In this document: positions 4,673 through 10,894 of the stretch, in pieces
Position numbering within the stretch: position 1 is the stretch's first letter
Layout of the letters: every line of letters begins with the position of its first letter
Assembly: GCA_958423465.1 (NCBI GenBank)
Contig: CATZRD010000052.1
Location: forward strand, 1 to 13,009
Source of the DNA: an uncultured Oscillospiraceae bacterium
GTDB lineage: Bacteria; Bacillota; Clostridia; Oscillospirales; Oscillospiraceae
Direction of reading: 5' to 3'
DNA length: 13,009 nucleotides
Translations under genes and position numbers: made by a program
Notes under the pieces: model-generated
Databases searched by the model: none
What the model was told of the DNA's origin: nothing
The model's input: the letters and a program-made list of their open reading frames with translations, nothing else

Positions 4673-7201
4673 TCCGCCTGCTCCAGCCATGTGGAGAAGG
4701 CGGTGAGCAAGGTGCCGGGGGTCTCCGCCGTGGCGGTGAGCCTTCTGACCAACTCCATGCAGGTGACCTACGACGAAGCCGCCGTTGCCCCCGACGCCAT
4801 CATTCAGGCGGTGGTCTCCGCGGGCTACGGGGCCTCCCTGCCCCGGCCTGCCGGCGGCAAAGCCGCCTCCGCCGCCCCCCGGGAGGATGTGATGGCCGGC
4901 GAGCTGAAGCAGATGAAGCGCCGTCTCATCTGGTCCTTTGTGTTCCTGATCCCCCTCTTTTACATCTCCATGGGCCACATGCTGGGAGCGCCCCTGCCGG
5001 GCTTCCTGGTGGGAACGGAGAACGCCCTGGCCTTCGCCTTTACCCAGTTTCTGCTGGTGCTGCCCATCATGTACCTCAACGACAAGTATTATAAGGTAGG
5101 CTTCAAGACCCTGTTCCACGGCGCGCCCAACATGGACTCCCTCATCGCCGTGGGCTCCGCCGCCGCGGTGCTCTACGGCGTGTTCGCCATCTATCAGATC
5201 GGCTGGGGCCTGGGCCATGGGGACATGGCTCTGGCGGAGCACTACCACATGAACCTGTATTTCGAGGGCGCTGGCACCATCCTGACCCTCATCACTCTGG
5301 GCAAGTTCCTGGAGACCCGGTCCAAGGGCAAGACCAGTGAGGCTATCACCCGTCTCATGGATCTGGCCCCCAAGACCGCCAGCGTCCTCCGGGACGGGGC
5401 GGAGGTGGAGCTGCCGGTGGATCAGGTCCGGGTGGGGGACCATATCGTGGTCCGGCCCGGCCAGTCCATCCCCGTGGACGGCGTGGTGACGGAGGGGACC
5501 TCCTCCGTGGATGAGAGCGCCCTCACCGGGGAGTCCATCCCCGTAGACAAGGGCCCCGGCGACCGCGTCACCGCCGCCTCCATCAACAAGTCCGGTTCCT
5601 TCACCTTTGAGGCCCTGCGGGTGGGGGAGGACACCACCCTGGCCCAGATGATCCGTCTGGTGGAGGAGGCCTCCTCCTCCAAGGCCCCCATTTCCAAGCT
5701 GGCGGACCGGGTGGCGGGGGTGTTCGTCCCGGTGGTCATGGTCATCGCCGCCGTTTCCGCCGCCGTGTGGCTCATCGCCACCGGAGACGTGACCCGGGCC
5801 CTTACCGCCGGCGTGGCGGTGCTGGTGATCTCCTGCCCCTGCGCCCTGGGTCTGGCCACCCCGGTGGCCATTATGGTGGGCACCGGCAAGGGAGCGGAAA
5901 ACGGCATCCTCATCAAGTCCGCCGAGGCGCTGGAGGCCCTGCACACCATCGACACGGTGGTGCTGGACAAGACCGGCACCCTCACCCAGGGGAAGCCCCG
6001 GGTCACGGACCTTCTCCCCATGGAGGGCGTGACAGAGGAGGAGCTGCTGTGCGTGGCCGCCAGTCTGGAAAAGCCCTCGGAGCACCCCCTGGGGGCCGCC
6101 ATCGTGGAGGAGGCCCAGGCCCGGAACATTCCCCTGTGCCCGGTGGAAAACTTTGAGGCCGTCCATGGAAAGGGCGTCCGGGGCGGCATCCAGGGGGCCG
6201 CCTATCTGGCGGGCAACGCCGCCATGCTGGCGGAGGCCGGAGTGGACCTGTCTCCCGGTCAGGCCCTGGCGGACGATCTGGCCCAGCAGGGCAAAACGCC
6301 CCTCTTCTTCGCTCAGGACGGGCGGCTGCTGGGCGTGACGGCCGTGGCCGACACCCCCAAGTCCACCAGCGCCGCCGCCGTGGCCGCCTTCCGCCAGCTG
6401 GGGTTGGAGGTGGTGATGCTCACCGGCGACAACCGCCGCACCGCCCAGGCCATCGGCGATCAGCTGGGCGTCACCCGGGTGCTTTCCGAGGTGCTGCCCC
6501 AGGATAAGGAGCGGACCATCGCCCAGCTTCAGGAGCAGGGCAGAAAGGTGGCCATGGTGGGCGACGGCGTCAACGACGCCCCGGCCCTGGCCCGCTCGGA
6601 CGTGGGTCTGGCCATCGGGGCGGGCACGGACGTGGCCATCGAGAGCGCGGACATCGTGCTGATGAAGTCCGACCTCATGGACGCCGCCGCCGCCGTGGAG
6701 CTGAGCCGGGCCACCATCCGCAACGTGAAGCAGAACCTGTTCTGGGCGTTTTTCTATAACGCGCTGTGCATCCCTCTGGCGGCGGGGGTATTCTACCCCA
6801 TCTTCCATATGCAGCTCAATCCCATGTTCGCCGCCGCCGCCATGAGCTTCAGCTCCGTCACCGTAGTGTCCAACGCCCTGCGGCTGCGGCGGTTCAAGAG
6901 CCGCTTCCGCGCCCCGTCCCCCAGTCCCAGCCAGGCGGACCGCGTCTGCCCTGCTGATAGAGAACCCACTACTTCTGAACCCACACAAGGAGGAACCACC
7001 GCTATGAAAACCATGAAGATCGAGGGCATGATGTGCGCCCACTGCCAGGCCCATGTGGAGAAGGCTCTGAACGCCATTCCCGGCGTCACCGCCGCCGTGG
7101 ACCTCAGCGCCGGCACCGCCGCCATCCAGGGCGACGCGTCCGACGAGGTCCTGACCAAGGCCGTCACCGACGCGGGCTACACCGTCGTCAGCATCCGGTA
7201 A
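4637..7201 (+). CDS. copA: Copper-exporting P1B-1 ATPase CopA fused to a C-terminal CopZ-like domain
   Basis: Membrane ATPase that exports Cu(I). 854 aa. N-terminal HMA domain (1-67, GMTCSAC, C12/C15); TM helices between about 97 and 225; actuator with TGE at 297-299; Cu-binding CPC at 400-402 (VISCPCALGLATP); phosphorylation D444 in DKTGT; HP at 483-484; ATP-binding TGDN at 596-599 and GDGVNDAP at 642-649; YN at 707-708 and MSxxS at 736-740 (Cu(I) class signature). After NALRLRRF (746-753) comes a Pro/Ser/Thr-rich linker and then a second HMA domain (790-854, GMMCAHC). The linker contains a ribosome binding site and M790 is a plausible start, so the tail looks like a former separate copZ. 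Tandem stops in the -1 frame (6955-6960) suggest fusion by a one-base slip. Start ATG 4637 lies in the second 55-bp repeat. Confidence 0.95.
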   Translation: MKQQFNVTGMTCSACSSHVEKAVSKVPGVSAVAVSLLTNSMQVTYDEAAVAPDAIIQAVVSAGYGASLPRPAGGKAASAAPREDVMAGELKQMKRRLIWSFVFLIPLFYISMGHMLGAPLPGFLVGTENALAFAFTQFLLVLPIMYLNDKYYKVGFKTLFHGAPNMDSLIAVGSAAAVLYGVFAIYQIGWGLGHGDMALAEHYHMNLYFEGAGTILTLITLGKFLETRSKGKTSEAITRLMDLAPKTASVLRDGAEVELPVDQVRVGDHIVVRPGQSIPVDGVVTEGTSSVDESALTGESIPVDKGPGDRVTAASINKSGSFTFEALRVGEDTTLAQMIRLVEEASSSKAPISKLADRVAGVFVPVVMVIAAVSAAVWLIATGDVTRALTAGVAVLVISCPCALGLATPVAIMVGTGKGAENGILIKSAEALEALHTIDTVVLDKTGTLTQGKPRVTDLLPMEGVTEEELLCVAASLEKPSEHPLGAAIVEEAQARNIPLCPVENFEAVHGKGVRGGIQGAAYLAGNAAMLAEAGVDLSPGQALADDLAQQGKTPLFFAQDGRLLGVTAVADTPKSTSAAAVAAFRQLGLEVVMLTGDNRRTAQAIGDQLGVTRVLSEVLPQDKERTIAQLQEQGRKVAMVGDGVNDAPALARSDVGLAIGAGTDVAIESADIVLMKSDLMDAAAAVELSRATIRNVKQNLFWAFFYNALCIPLAAGVFYPIFHMQLNPMFAAAAMSFSSVTVVSNALRLRRFKSRFRAPSPSPSQADRVCPADREPTTSEPTQGGTTAMKTMKIEGMMCAHCQAHVEKALNAIPGVTAAVDLSAGTAAIQGDASDEVLTKAVTDAGYTVVSIR
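7004..7201 (+). CDS. copZ: CopZ-like copper chaperone, possible internal translation start within copA
   Basis: 65-aa HMA protein with MKTMKIEGMMCAHC at its start (Cu ligands C11, C14), in frame with copA codon 790. AAGGAGG at 6987-6993 sits 10 nt before the ATG, the same spacing as used by the barnase gene in this window, so separate translation is likely. CopZ carries cytosolic Cu(I) to CopA and CsoR, and csoR-copA-copZ is a common operon order. In this sequence the domain is both the tail of the CopA reading frame and a potential free chaperone. The domain is certain; independent translation is inference. Confidence 0.6.
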   Translation: MKTMKIEGMMCAHCQAHVEKALNAIPGVTAAVDLSAGTAAIQGDASDEVLTKAVTDAGYTVVSIR

Positions 7202-7213
7202 GGCCCCGTGAAA

Positions 7214-7242
7214 AAGCCCCGGAGCGCATCGCTCCGGGGCTT
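7214..7242. terminator. Bidirectional terminator between copA and the polyferredoxin gene
   Basis: 13-bp perfect stem (7214-7226 with 7230-7242, loop CAT). On the minus strand it runs into TTTTTCAC, a proper T tract for the gene at 7268-8101. On the plus strand the tail is CTTCTTCCC, weaker but serviceable for the copper operon. Confidence 0.85.
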
Positions 7243-7267
7243 CTTCCCATTTCCCGATTTTGGCTTG

Positions 7268-8101
7268 TCACAGCTTCAGCGCGTTCTTCGGGCAGGCGTC
7301 CACGCACTCCATGCAGAGGATGCACTCCGTGCCGTTTTTTCGGGAGCGGCGGTTGTCGGTGACGTCCACCTCCATGGGGCAGACCCGCCTGCACCTGCCG
7401 CAGGAGATACACTTCGTCTTGTCCACCTTCACCCGCAGCAGGGAGTATTTGCTCATGGGCTTCAGAAACACGGTGACGGGGCATATGTACTTGCAGAAGG
7501 CCCGGTTGTCCTTACAGATAACGGCCAGGGCGATGCCCACGCCGTAGTAGAGCAGATTGCCGGCGATAAAGCTCCGGAACATGATCTCCTCCAGCCCCGG
7601 CACATGGAGCAGAAACAGCGCCCCCACGAAGGCCAGGGACATAAGAAACGTCACATACCGCAGCCAGCCCCAGTTCTTCCGCTCCCCCCGGGGGTGCTTA
7701 TAGGGCAGCAGATCCAGCACCATGGCCGTCCAGCAGGCATAGCCGCACCAGCCCCGGCCAAAGAGCAGGGGGCCGAAGATCTTGGCTACGGCGTAGTGGA
7801 TGGTGGCCGCCTCAAATACCCCCAGGAACAGGTAGTACCAAAATCCCTCGATCTGCATATTCTCCCGGCACATCAGCCCCAGGTACAGCAGCATATACAG
7901 TCCCACCAGCAGCTGTACCACCCGCCGGGCATGCCGGTACTTCCGGGTGTACAGGGCCAGGCCCAGCGCCAGGCTCAGGCCGATATAGCTGAAGTTGAAC
8001 AGATAAAACAGGTTGTCCATGCTCAGCCACAGGGCCACAGCCACGGTCTCGAAGATCCCCAGCATGATGAGGGACCCGGCATATTTCCGTATCAGGCGCA
8101 T
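7268..8101 (-). CDS. Membrane-bound 4Fe-4S polyferredoxin (NapH/YccM-like)
   Basis: 277 aa. Several hydrophobic helices (about 8-27, 31-51, 62-77, 87-110, 148-168, 178-196) are followed by a cytoplasmic ferredoxin tail. GRGWCGYACW (C119, C123) and CKYICP (C203, C207) are the membrane-proximal CxxxC motifs of the NapH/CcoG/YccM group; two 4Fe-4S motifs follow, C231-x2-C234-x2-C237-x3-C241 and C260-x2-C263-x2-C266-x3-C270. Such proteins pass electrons across or along the membrane to a partner reductase; no partner is adjacent, so the pathway is unknown. I chose ATG 8101 because GGGGAGG lies 7 nt upstream and the membrane segment follows at once; an upstream extension to 8215 would run back through its own promoter. 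Single-gene unit with promoter and terminator. Confidence 0.88.
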   Translation of the reverse strand: MRLIRKYAGSLIMLGIFETVAVALWLSMDNLFYLFNFSYIGLSLALGLALYTRKYRHARRVVQLLVGLYMLLYLGLMCRENMQIEGFWYYLFLGVFEAATIHYAVAKIFGPLLFGRGWCGYACWTAMVLDLLPYKHPRGERKNWGWLRYVTFLMSLAFVGALFLLHVPGLEEIMFRSFIAGNLLYYGVGIALAVICKDNRAFCKYICPVTVFLKPMSKYSLLRVKVDKTKCISCGRCRRVCPMEVDVTDNRRSRKNGTECILCMECVDACPKNALKL

Positions 8102-8138
8102 CAGGCGTCCTCCCCTTTCCCGCGCGGCGGTTTTTTCT

Positions 8139-8167
8139 ATTATACCACCTGACGGGCCATCCTTCAA
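8139..8167 (-). promoter_or_regulatory. Promoter of the polyferredoxin gene
   Basis: Minus strand: -10 TATAAT (8139-8144), 17-nt spacer, -35 TTGAAG (8162-8167). It is divergent from the barnase promoter, with about 30 bp between the two -35 elements. Confidence 0.75.
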
Positions 8168-8196
8168 CGGGCAAAGTGCCCCCGCCCCGGATCTCT

Positions 8197-8225
8197 TTGA
8201 CAGCAGGCGGGTCATGTGCTACAAT
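8197..8225 (+). promoter_or_regulatory. Strong promoter of the barnase-barstar pair
   Basis: Perfect -35 TTGACA (8197-8202), 17-nt spacer, -10 TACAAT (8220-8225). No obvious operator dyad overlaps it, so expression may be constitutive. Confidence 0.85.
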
Positions 8226-8259
8226 AGGCCCTGCATTTCCATCAGGAGGTATCGCTTTT

Positions 8260-8796
8260 ATGAAAAGGAGACTTTGGAGCCTGCTGCTGGCCCTGACGAT
8301 GGTCCTGTCCCTGACGGCTTGCCAGGACGTGGGGATCATCGGCGGCGAAAACGGCCCTACGGATATCACCATCGGCGATTCCGTTCAGGCCGGAGACGCC
8401 CAGACCGGCGGTGGGGACGCCGTCCTTCCGGAAACGCCGGAGGAACCCGCCATCGACGAGGACGGGACCTACGATTCCCGGGACGAGGTGGCGCTGTACC
8501 TGTGGACCTACGGCCATCTGCCGGACAACTACATCACCAAGAGCGAAGCCCGGGACCTGGGCTGGACCGGCGGCAGCGTGGAGACGGCGGCCCCCGGCTG
8601 CGCCATCGGCGGGGACCGGTTCGGCAATCGGGAGGGGTTGCTGCCCCAGGCGTACGACTACCGGGAGTGCGACATCGACACGCTGGGGAAAGACAGCCGG
8701 GGGGCCAAGCGTCTGGTCTACACCGAGGACTGCGCTTACATCTACTATACGGAGGACCACTACGAGAGCTTTGCTCTGCTCTACGGGGAGGAATGA
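8260..8796 (+). CDS. Barnase-type ribonuclease, predicted lipoprotein
   Basis: Extracytoplasmic guanyl-preferring RNase of the barnase (N1/T1/U2) fold, 178 aa. Signal peptide with lipobox LTAC (C21) predicts a lipid anchor; an acidic linker (about 25-73) precedes the catalytic domain (about 75-178). Alignment by eye to Bacillus barnase keeps the active site: K94 (barnase K27, in NYITKSEA), R124 (R59, GNREGLLP), E136 (E73, YRECDID), R147 or K150 near the R83 position, R151 (R87, KRLVY) and H167 (H102, EDHYESF). It should therefore be active. Cysteines C114, C137 and C158, absent from barnase, could form a disulfide. ATG 8260 has AGGAGG 10 nt upstream. The inhibitor gene starts 2 nt after its stop. 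Function could be nutrient RNA degradation or contact-dependent attack; the sequence does not decide. Confidence 0.93.
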   Translation: MKRRLWSLLLALTMVLSLTACQDVGIIGGENGPTDITIGDSVQAGDAQTGGGDAVLPETPEEPAIDEDGTYDSRDEVALYLWTYGHLPDNYITKSEARDLGWTGGSVETAAPGCAIGGDRFGNREGLLPQAYDYRECDIDTLGKDSRGAKRLVYTEDCAYIYYTEDHYESFALLYGEE

Positions 8797-8798
8797 CC

Positions 8799-9074
8799 AT
8801 GCGGACCATCGTACTGGACGGCGGCCTGATGCCTGACCAGGAGACCGCCCACGCCTATCTGGCCCGGCGGCTGTCTTTTCCGGACTGGTATGGCCGGAAT
8901 CTGGACGCGCTCTACGACCTGCTCACCCAGCCCATGGCCCCCACCCGGCTGGTCCTCTACCGCCGCCCGGAGCTGGAGGCCGCCCTGGGGCCCTACGCCC
9001 GGTCCCTGCTGGCGGTCCTGGCCGACGCCGCCGGGGAGAACCCTGACCTGGAGCTGTGTCTGGACGAAGAATAG
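8799..9074 (+). CDS. Barstar-family ribonuclease inhibitor
   Basis: Cytoplasmic protein that blocks the barnase active site and protects the producer from enzyme that fails to leave the cell. 91 aa, as for barstar (about 90). The inhibitory segment FPDWYGRNLDALYDLLT (27-43) parallels barstar: D36 matches the key Asp35 that fills the phosphate site, D40 matches Asp39, and W30 and Y39 stand where barstar has Y29 and W38. ATG 8799 is 2 nt after the barnase stop, with its own GGGGAGG 7 nt upstream, so the two are co-translated. In Bacillus amyloliquefaciens the two genes are not an operon; here toxin precedes inhibitor under one promoter. Confidence 0.93.
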   Translation: MRTIVLDGGLMPDQETAHAYLARRLSFPDWYGRNLDALYDLLTQPMAPTRLVLYRRPELEAALGPYARSLLAVLADAAGENPDLELCLDEE

Positions 9075-9089
9075 CGCTCCCCACGGCGA

Positions 9090-9131
9090 GGGAAACGCCC
9101 CGGATGGCTTCTGCCGTCCGGGGCGTTTCCC
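9090..9131. terminator. Long hairpin between convergent barstar and FeoB-associated genes
   Basis: 15-bp perfect stem (9090-9104 with 9117-9131) that extends to about 19 bp through a T-G pair and GGC/GCC, loop TTCT. Neither strand has a T tract after it, so it may act as an RNA 3'-end stabiliser or a weak shared terminator. Confidence 0.6.
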
Positions 9132-9179
9132 AGAAATATTCATGACTGACAAGGCGCAGGAGAGCGGCAGGTCACGCTT

Positions 9180-9380
9180 TTATGCTGCCGGCGGCCCCTC
9201 CGGCCGGGCGGTCTCCGGATGGCACAGCCCCGCGTTGGGGCAGCCGGCACAGCCGCAGCCGCACCTCCCTTTGCCGCTCCGCCTGGCCCGGGCTCCCCGG
9301 ACCAGAATGGCCGCCACGATCAGCGCCAGCACCGCCGCCGTGGCGATATACCCGAGATTCTGGGACAGATATGCCAGCAT
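9180..9380 (-). CDS. FeoB-associated Cys-rich membrane protein
   Basis: 66 aa. One N-terminal membrane helix (about 9-28, YIATAAVLALIVAAILV), a basic stretch (RGARARR), then a cysteine cluster CGCGCAGCPNAGLC (C40, C42, C44, C47, C53) characteristic of the small FeoB-associated family (PF12669), which usually sits next to the ferrous-iron transporter genes feoA/feoB. The cytosolic cysteines may handle Fe(II), but the biochemical role is not established. I chose ATG 9380 because AAGGAGG lies 7 nt upstream and the helix follows; the in-frame ATG at 9443 falls inside the promoter. No feo gene is in the window, so it is an orphan; its promoter carries iron-repressor-like operators. Confidence 0.88.
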   Translation of the reverse strand: MLAYLSQNLGYIATAAVLALIVAAILVRGARARRSGKGRCGCGCAGCPNAGLCHPETARPEGPPAA

Positions 9381-9406
9381 ACGCTTTCCTCCTTCCGCCG
9401 GCCGGT

Positions 9407-9424
9407 AGTTAGTTGGTTCTAACT
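9407..9424. promoter_or_regulatory. DtxR/IdeR-like operator 2
   Basis: Perfect dyad AGTTAG-N6-CTAACT, between the -10 and the ribosome binding site of the FeoB-associated gene. It shares the TTAG-N6-CTAA core with operator 1; dyad centres are 28 bp apart. Binding by an iron-dependent DtxR-family repressor is inference. Confidence 0.55.
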
Positions 9425-9433
9425 CGCGCCTAT

Positions 9434-9462
9434 AGGTTAGCATAAACTAACCCCTTTGTCAA
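9434..9462 (-). promoter_or_regulatory. Promoter of the FeoB-associated gene
   Basis: Minus strand: perfect -35 TTGACA (9457-9462), 17-nt spacer, weak -10 TAACCT (9434-9439). The -10 and much of the spacer are covered by operator 1, so the weak -10 may reflect overlap with the repressor site. Confidence 0.65.
9435..9452. promoter_or_regulatory. DtxR/IdeR-like operator 1
   Basis: Perfect dyad GGTTAG-N6-CTAACC. Read on the minus strand, TTAGTTTATGCTAACCTAT matches 15 of 19 positions of the DtxR consensus TTAGGTTAGCCTAACCTAA. It overlaps the -10 element, as expected for an iron-loaded repressor. Confidence 0.65.
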
Positions 9463-9474
9463 CCCCTGCCCGCG

Positions 9475-9500
9475 AAAAAAAGAGGGAGGCATTGCCTCCC
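9475..9500 (-). terminator. Intrinsic terminator of the HMA-like gene
   Basis: 7-bp stem GGGAGGC/GCCTCCC (9484-9490 with 9494-9500, loop of 3) followed on the minus strand by TC and seven T residues (9475-9481). It starts 1 nt past the stop codon. Confidence 0.88.
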
Positions 9501-9501
9501 C

Positions 9502-9723
9502 CTATTCCAGAATCAGGCCCATGCCGTCCAGCAGGTCCTCCAGCGCCTCCCCGGTCAGCCGGTGGTCCACCGTGACGGTGTGGTCCATCAGATCGACCTC
9601 CGCCCAGGCAATGCCGGGCCGGGCCCTCAGGGCCTCCGTCAGCTCCCGCCCGCAGCCGGCGCAGTGGTTTTTCGCGGTGCAGAAGCCGCAGTTCAGATAG
9701 GTAACGCGAAAGATCTCCCGCAT
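9502..9723 (-). CDS. Small HMA-like protein with a double CxxC motif
   Basis: 73 aa. The order beta (REIFRVTYL), Cys loop, helix (RELTEALRARPG), beta (WAEVDLMDHTVTVDH), helix (TGEALEDLLDGMG) matches the ferredoxin-like HMA metallochaperone fold. In place of the usual GMTCxxC, the loop reads NCGFCTAKNHCAGCGREL with four cysteines (C12, C15, C21, C24); C21/C24 align with the normal metal-binding pair because of the helix that follows. Four cysteines could hold Zn(II) or an Fe-S cluster instead of Cu(I). ATG 9723 has GGAGG 7 nt upstream. It is 59 nt downstream of the carboxypeptidase gene in the same direction, across a hairpin, so co-transcription is likely but not certain. Confidence 0.75.
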   Translation of the reverse strand: MREIFRVTYLNCGFCTAKNHCAGCGRELTEALRARPGIAWAEVDLMDHTVTVDHRLTGEALEDLLDGMGLILE

Positions 9724-9745
9724 AGGCGCTCCTCCCTTCCGGCGC

Positions 9746-9774
9746 GCCGCCGGCGGAGCACCTCCGCCGGCGGC
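9746..9774 (-). other. GC-rich hairpin between the VanY-type gene and the HMA-like gene
   Basis: 13-bp perfect stem (9746-9758 with 9762-9774, loop of 3) without a T tract; the HMA ribosome binding site follows at once. It may block exonucleases or partly uncouple expression. It does not look like a full terminator. Confidence 0.6.
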
Positions 9775-9782
9775 CCATACGG

Positions 9783-10790
9783 CTATTTCTTGACCTGATA
9801 GGTGACGATCACGCCGTCCACGTTGTTGCCGGAGACCTGATAGCTGCCGCTGATGGGCAGATAGGTCTTGGAGCCCTCGGCGTACCACGCCTCATAGGTT
9901 CCCTCGGCGCACTCGATCACCAGGTGCTCCCCCTCAAAGGTATAATCCTTCAGATAGTCGATGTACTCCTCCAGGCACAGCCCCAGCTCCGCCATCTTGG
10001 TGGCGTGGGGAATCCCCACATACCGGAAGTGCCACGGCTCGTCGTAGATGCCGGTCAGCTCCGCCTTGGCCTGGTCGTAACGCACCACCCAGCCGTAGTT
10101 GCAGCAGTTTTCGTTGATCCAGGCGTACTCCCCGGTGCCGTCATAGTCGGCGCTGGTGCCGTCGGCGTTGCGGATGGAGAAGTCCACCACATAGCCGGTA
10201 TGGTGCTCGCTGCCGCCGGGCTTGGCCACATACTTGTCGGCGTGCTCCTTGCCGTTTCGCTCAGCACTGCGGTCATAGAGCCCCTGCTGGTCCTCCGCCG
10301 TGCGGTAGCCCGCCACCACGTTCACGGTCTTGCTGCCCCCCTGGGCCCGGAAGTCCGCCATCATATCGTTGAGTGCGTCCATAGCCACCGGGGAGAGGTA
10401 TACGGAGTAGTCCCGGACGATGTAGTTCCCGTTGCTGTTTTCCAGGATGCACACCAGATCCTGCTCCTCCGGAAACTGGTACGCCGTCCAGTTGTTCACC
10501 AGGATCAGCTCGCCGGTGTGGATGGCGTCCTCCCCCAGGTCCGTCAGGGTGCAGGTCATCCCATCGGCGGTCTTGGCGGTCAGGGGCTTCTTCGTCTCCG
10601 GCGTCTGGGGCTGACCGTCCGTCTGCTGCTGGGGCGGCTGGGGATCGTCCGCCGTCTTGTCCGCCGGGTCCTTGGCCGGCTTACGGAACACCAGCAGAAG
10701 GATCACAGCCGCCGCCAGAAGAACGGCTCCCAGGATCATCATCGGGCTGACATAGTAGCGCCGGCGCCGGCGGCGGTAACGTTTGCTCAC
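9783..10790 (-). CDS. D-alanyl-D-alanine carboxypeptidase, VanY type (peptidase M15B), membrane anchored
   Basis: Zinc peptidase that removes the terminal D-Ala from peptidoglycan stem peptides outside the membrane. 335 aa. Arg-rich N-terminus (RYRRRRRRYY) then one membrane anchor (about 17-35), a Pro/Gln/Thr-rich spacer (about 40-70) and the catalytic domain. The family signatures are complete: SEHHTGYVVDF (194-204; ligands H196 and D203) and EPWHFRYVG (251-259; ligand H254). VVAGYRTAEDQQGLYD (158-173) is also typical. A C-terminal extension (about 285-335) goes beyond the usual domain. Start is GTG 10790 with AGGAGG 9 nt upstream. It follows the histidine kinase and the unknown anchored protein, 104 nt downstream. 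A VanY-like role in vancomycin response is possible but unproven; no vanHAX genes are here. Confidence 0.93.
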   Translation of the reverse strand: MSKRYRRRRRRYYVSPMMILGAVLLAAAVILLLVFRKPAKDPADKTADDPQPPQQQTDGQPQTPETKKPLTAKTADGMTCTLTDLGEDAIHTGELILVNNWTAYQFPEEQDLVCILENSNGNYIVRDYSVYLSPVAMDALNDMMADFRAQGGSKTVNVVAGYRTAEDQQGLYDRSAERNGKEHADKYVAKPGGSEHHTGYVVDFSIRNADGTSADYDGTGEYAWINENCCNYGWVVRYDQAKAELTGIYDEPWHFRYVGIPHATKMAELGLCLEEYIDYLKDYTFEGEHLVIECAEGTYEAWYAEGSKTYLPISGSYQVSGNNVDGVIVTYQVKK

Positions 10791-10894
10791 AGGTAACGAC
10801 CTCCTTTGTACTGCCGCGGACGCGGCCTTCGCCCCTTACTGTAGGCGCCCCGGGTATCCGGCCGGCGTCCGTCTTGTATCCGTCTGGTTTCTTT

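Noticed and set aside
2528..7054. Very long minus-strand open frames (about 638 and 853 codons) opposite spoVAD/spoVAE/csoR and copA
   Set aside because: Low-complexity His/Gly/Ala-rich translations with no recognisable domain; they overlap confident genes on the other strand and lack ribosome binding sites.
10791..10894. Possible separate promoter or terminator between the unknown anchored protein and the VanY-type gene
   Set aside because: Only a short GCCGCG-GA-CGCGGC dyad (10813-10826) is visible, with no T tract and no credible -35/-10 pair; read-through transcription is the simpler view.
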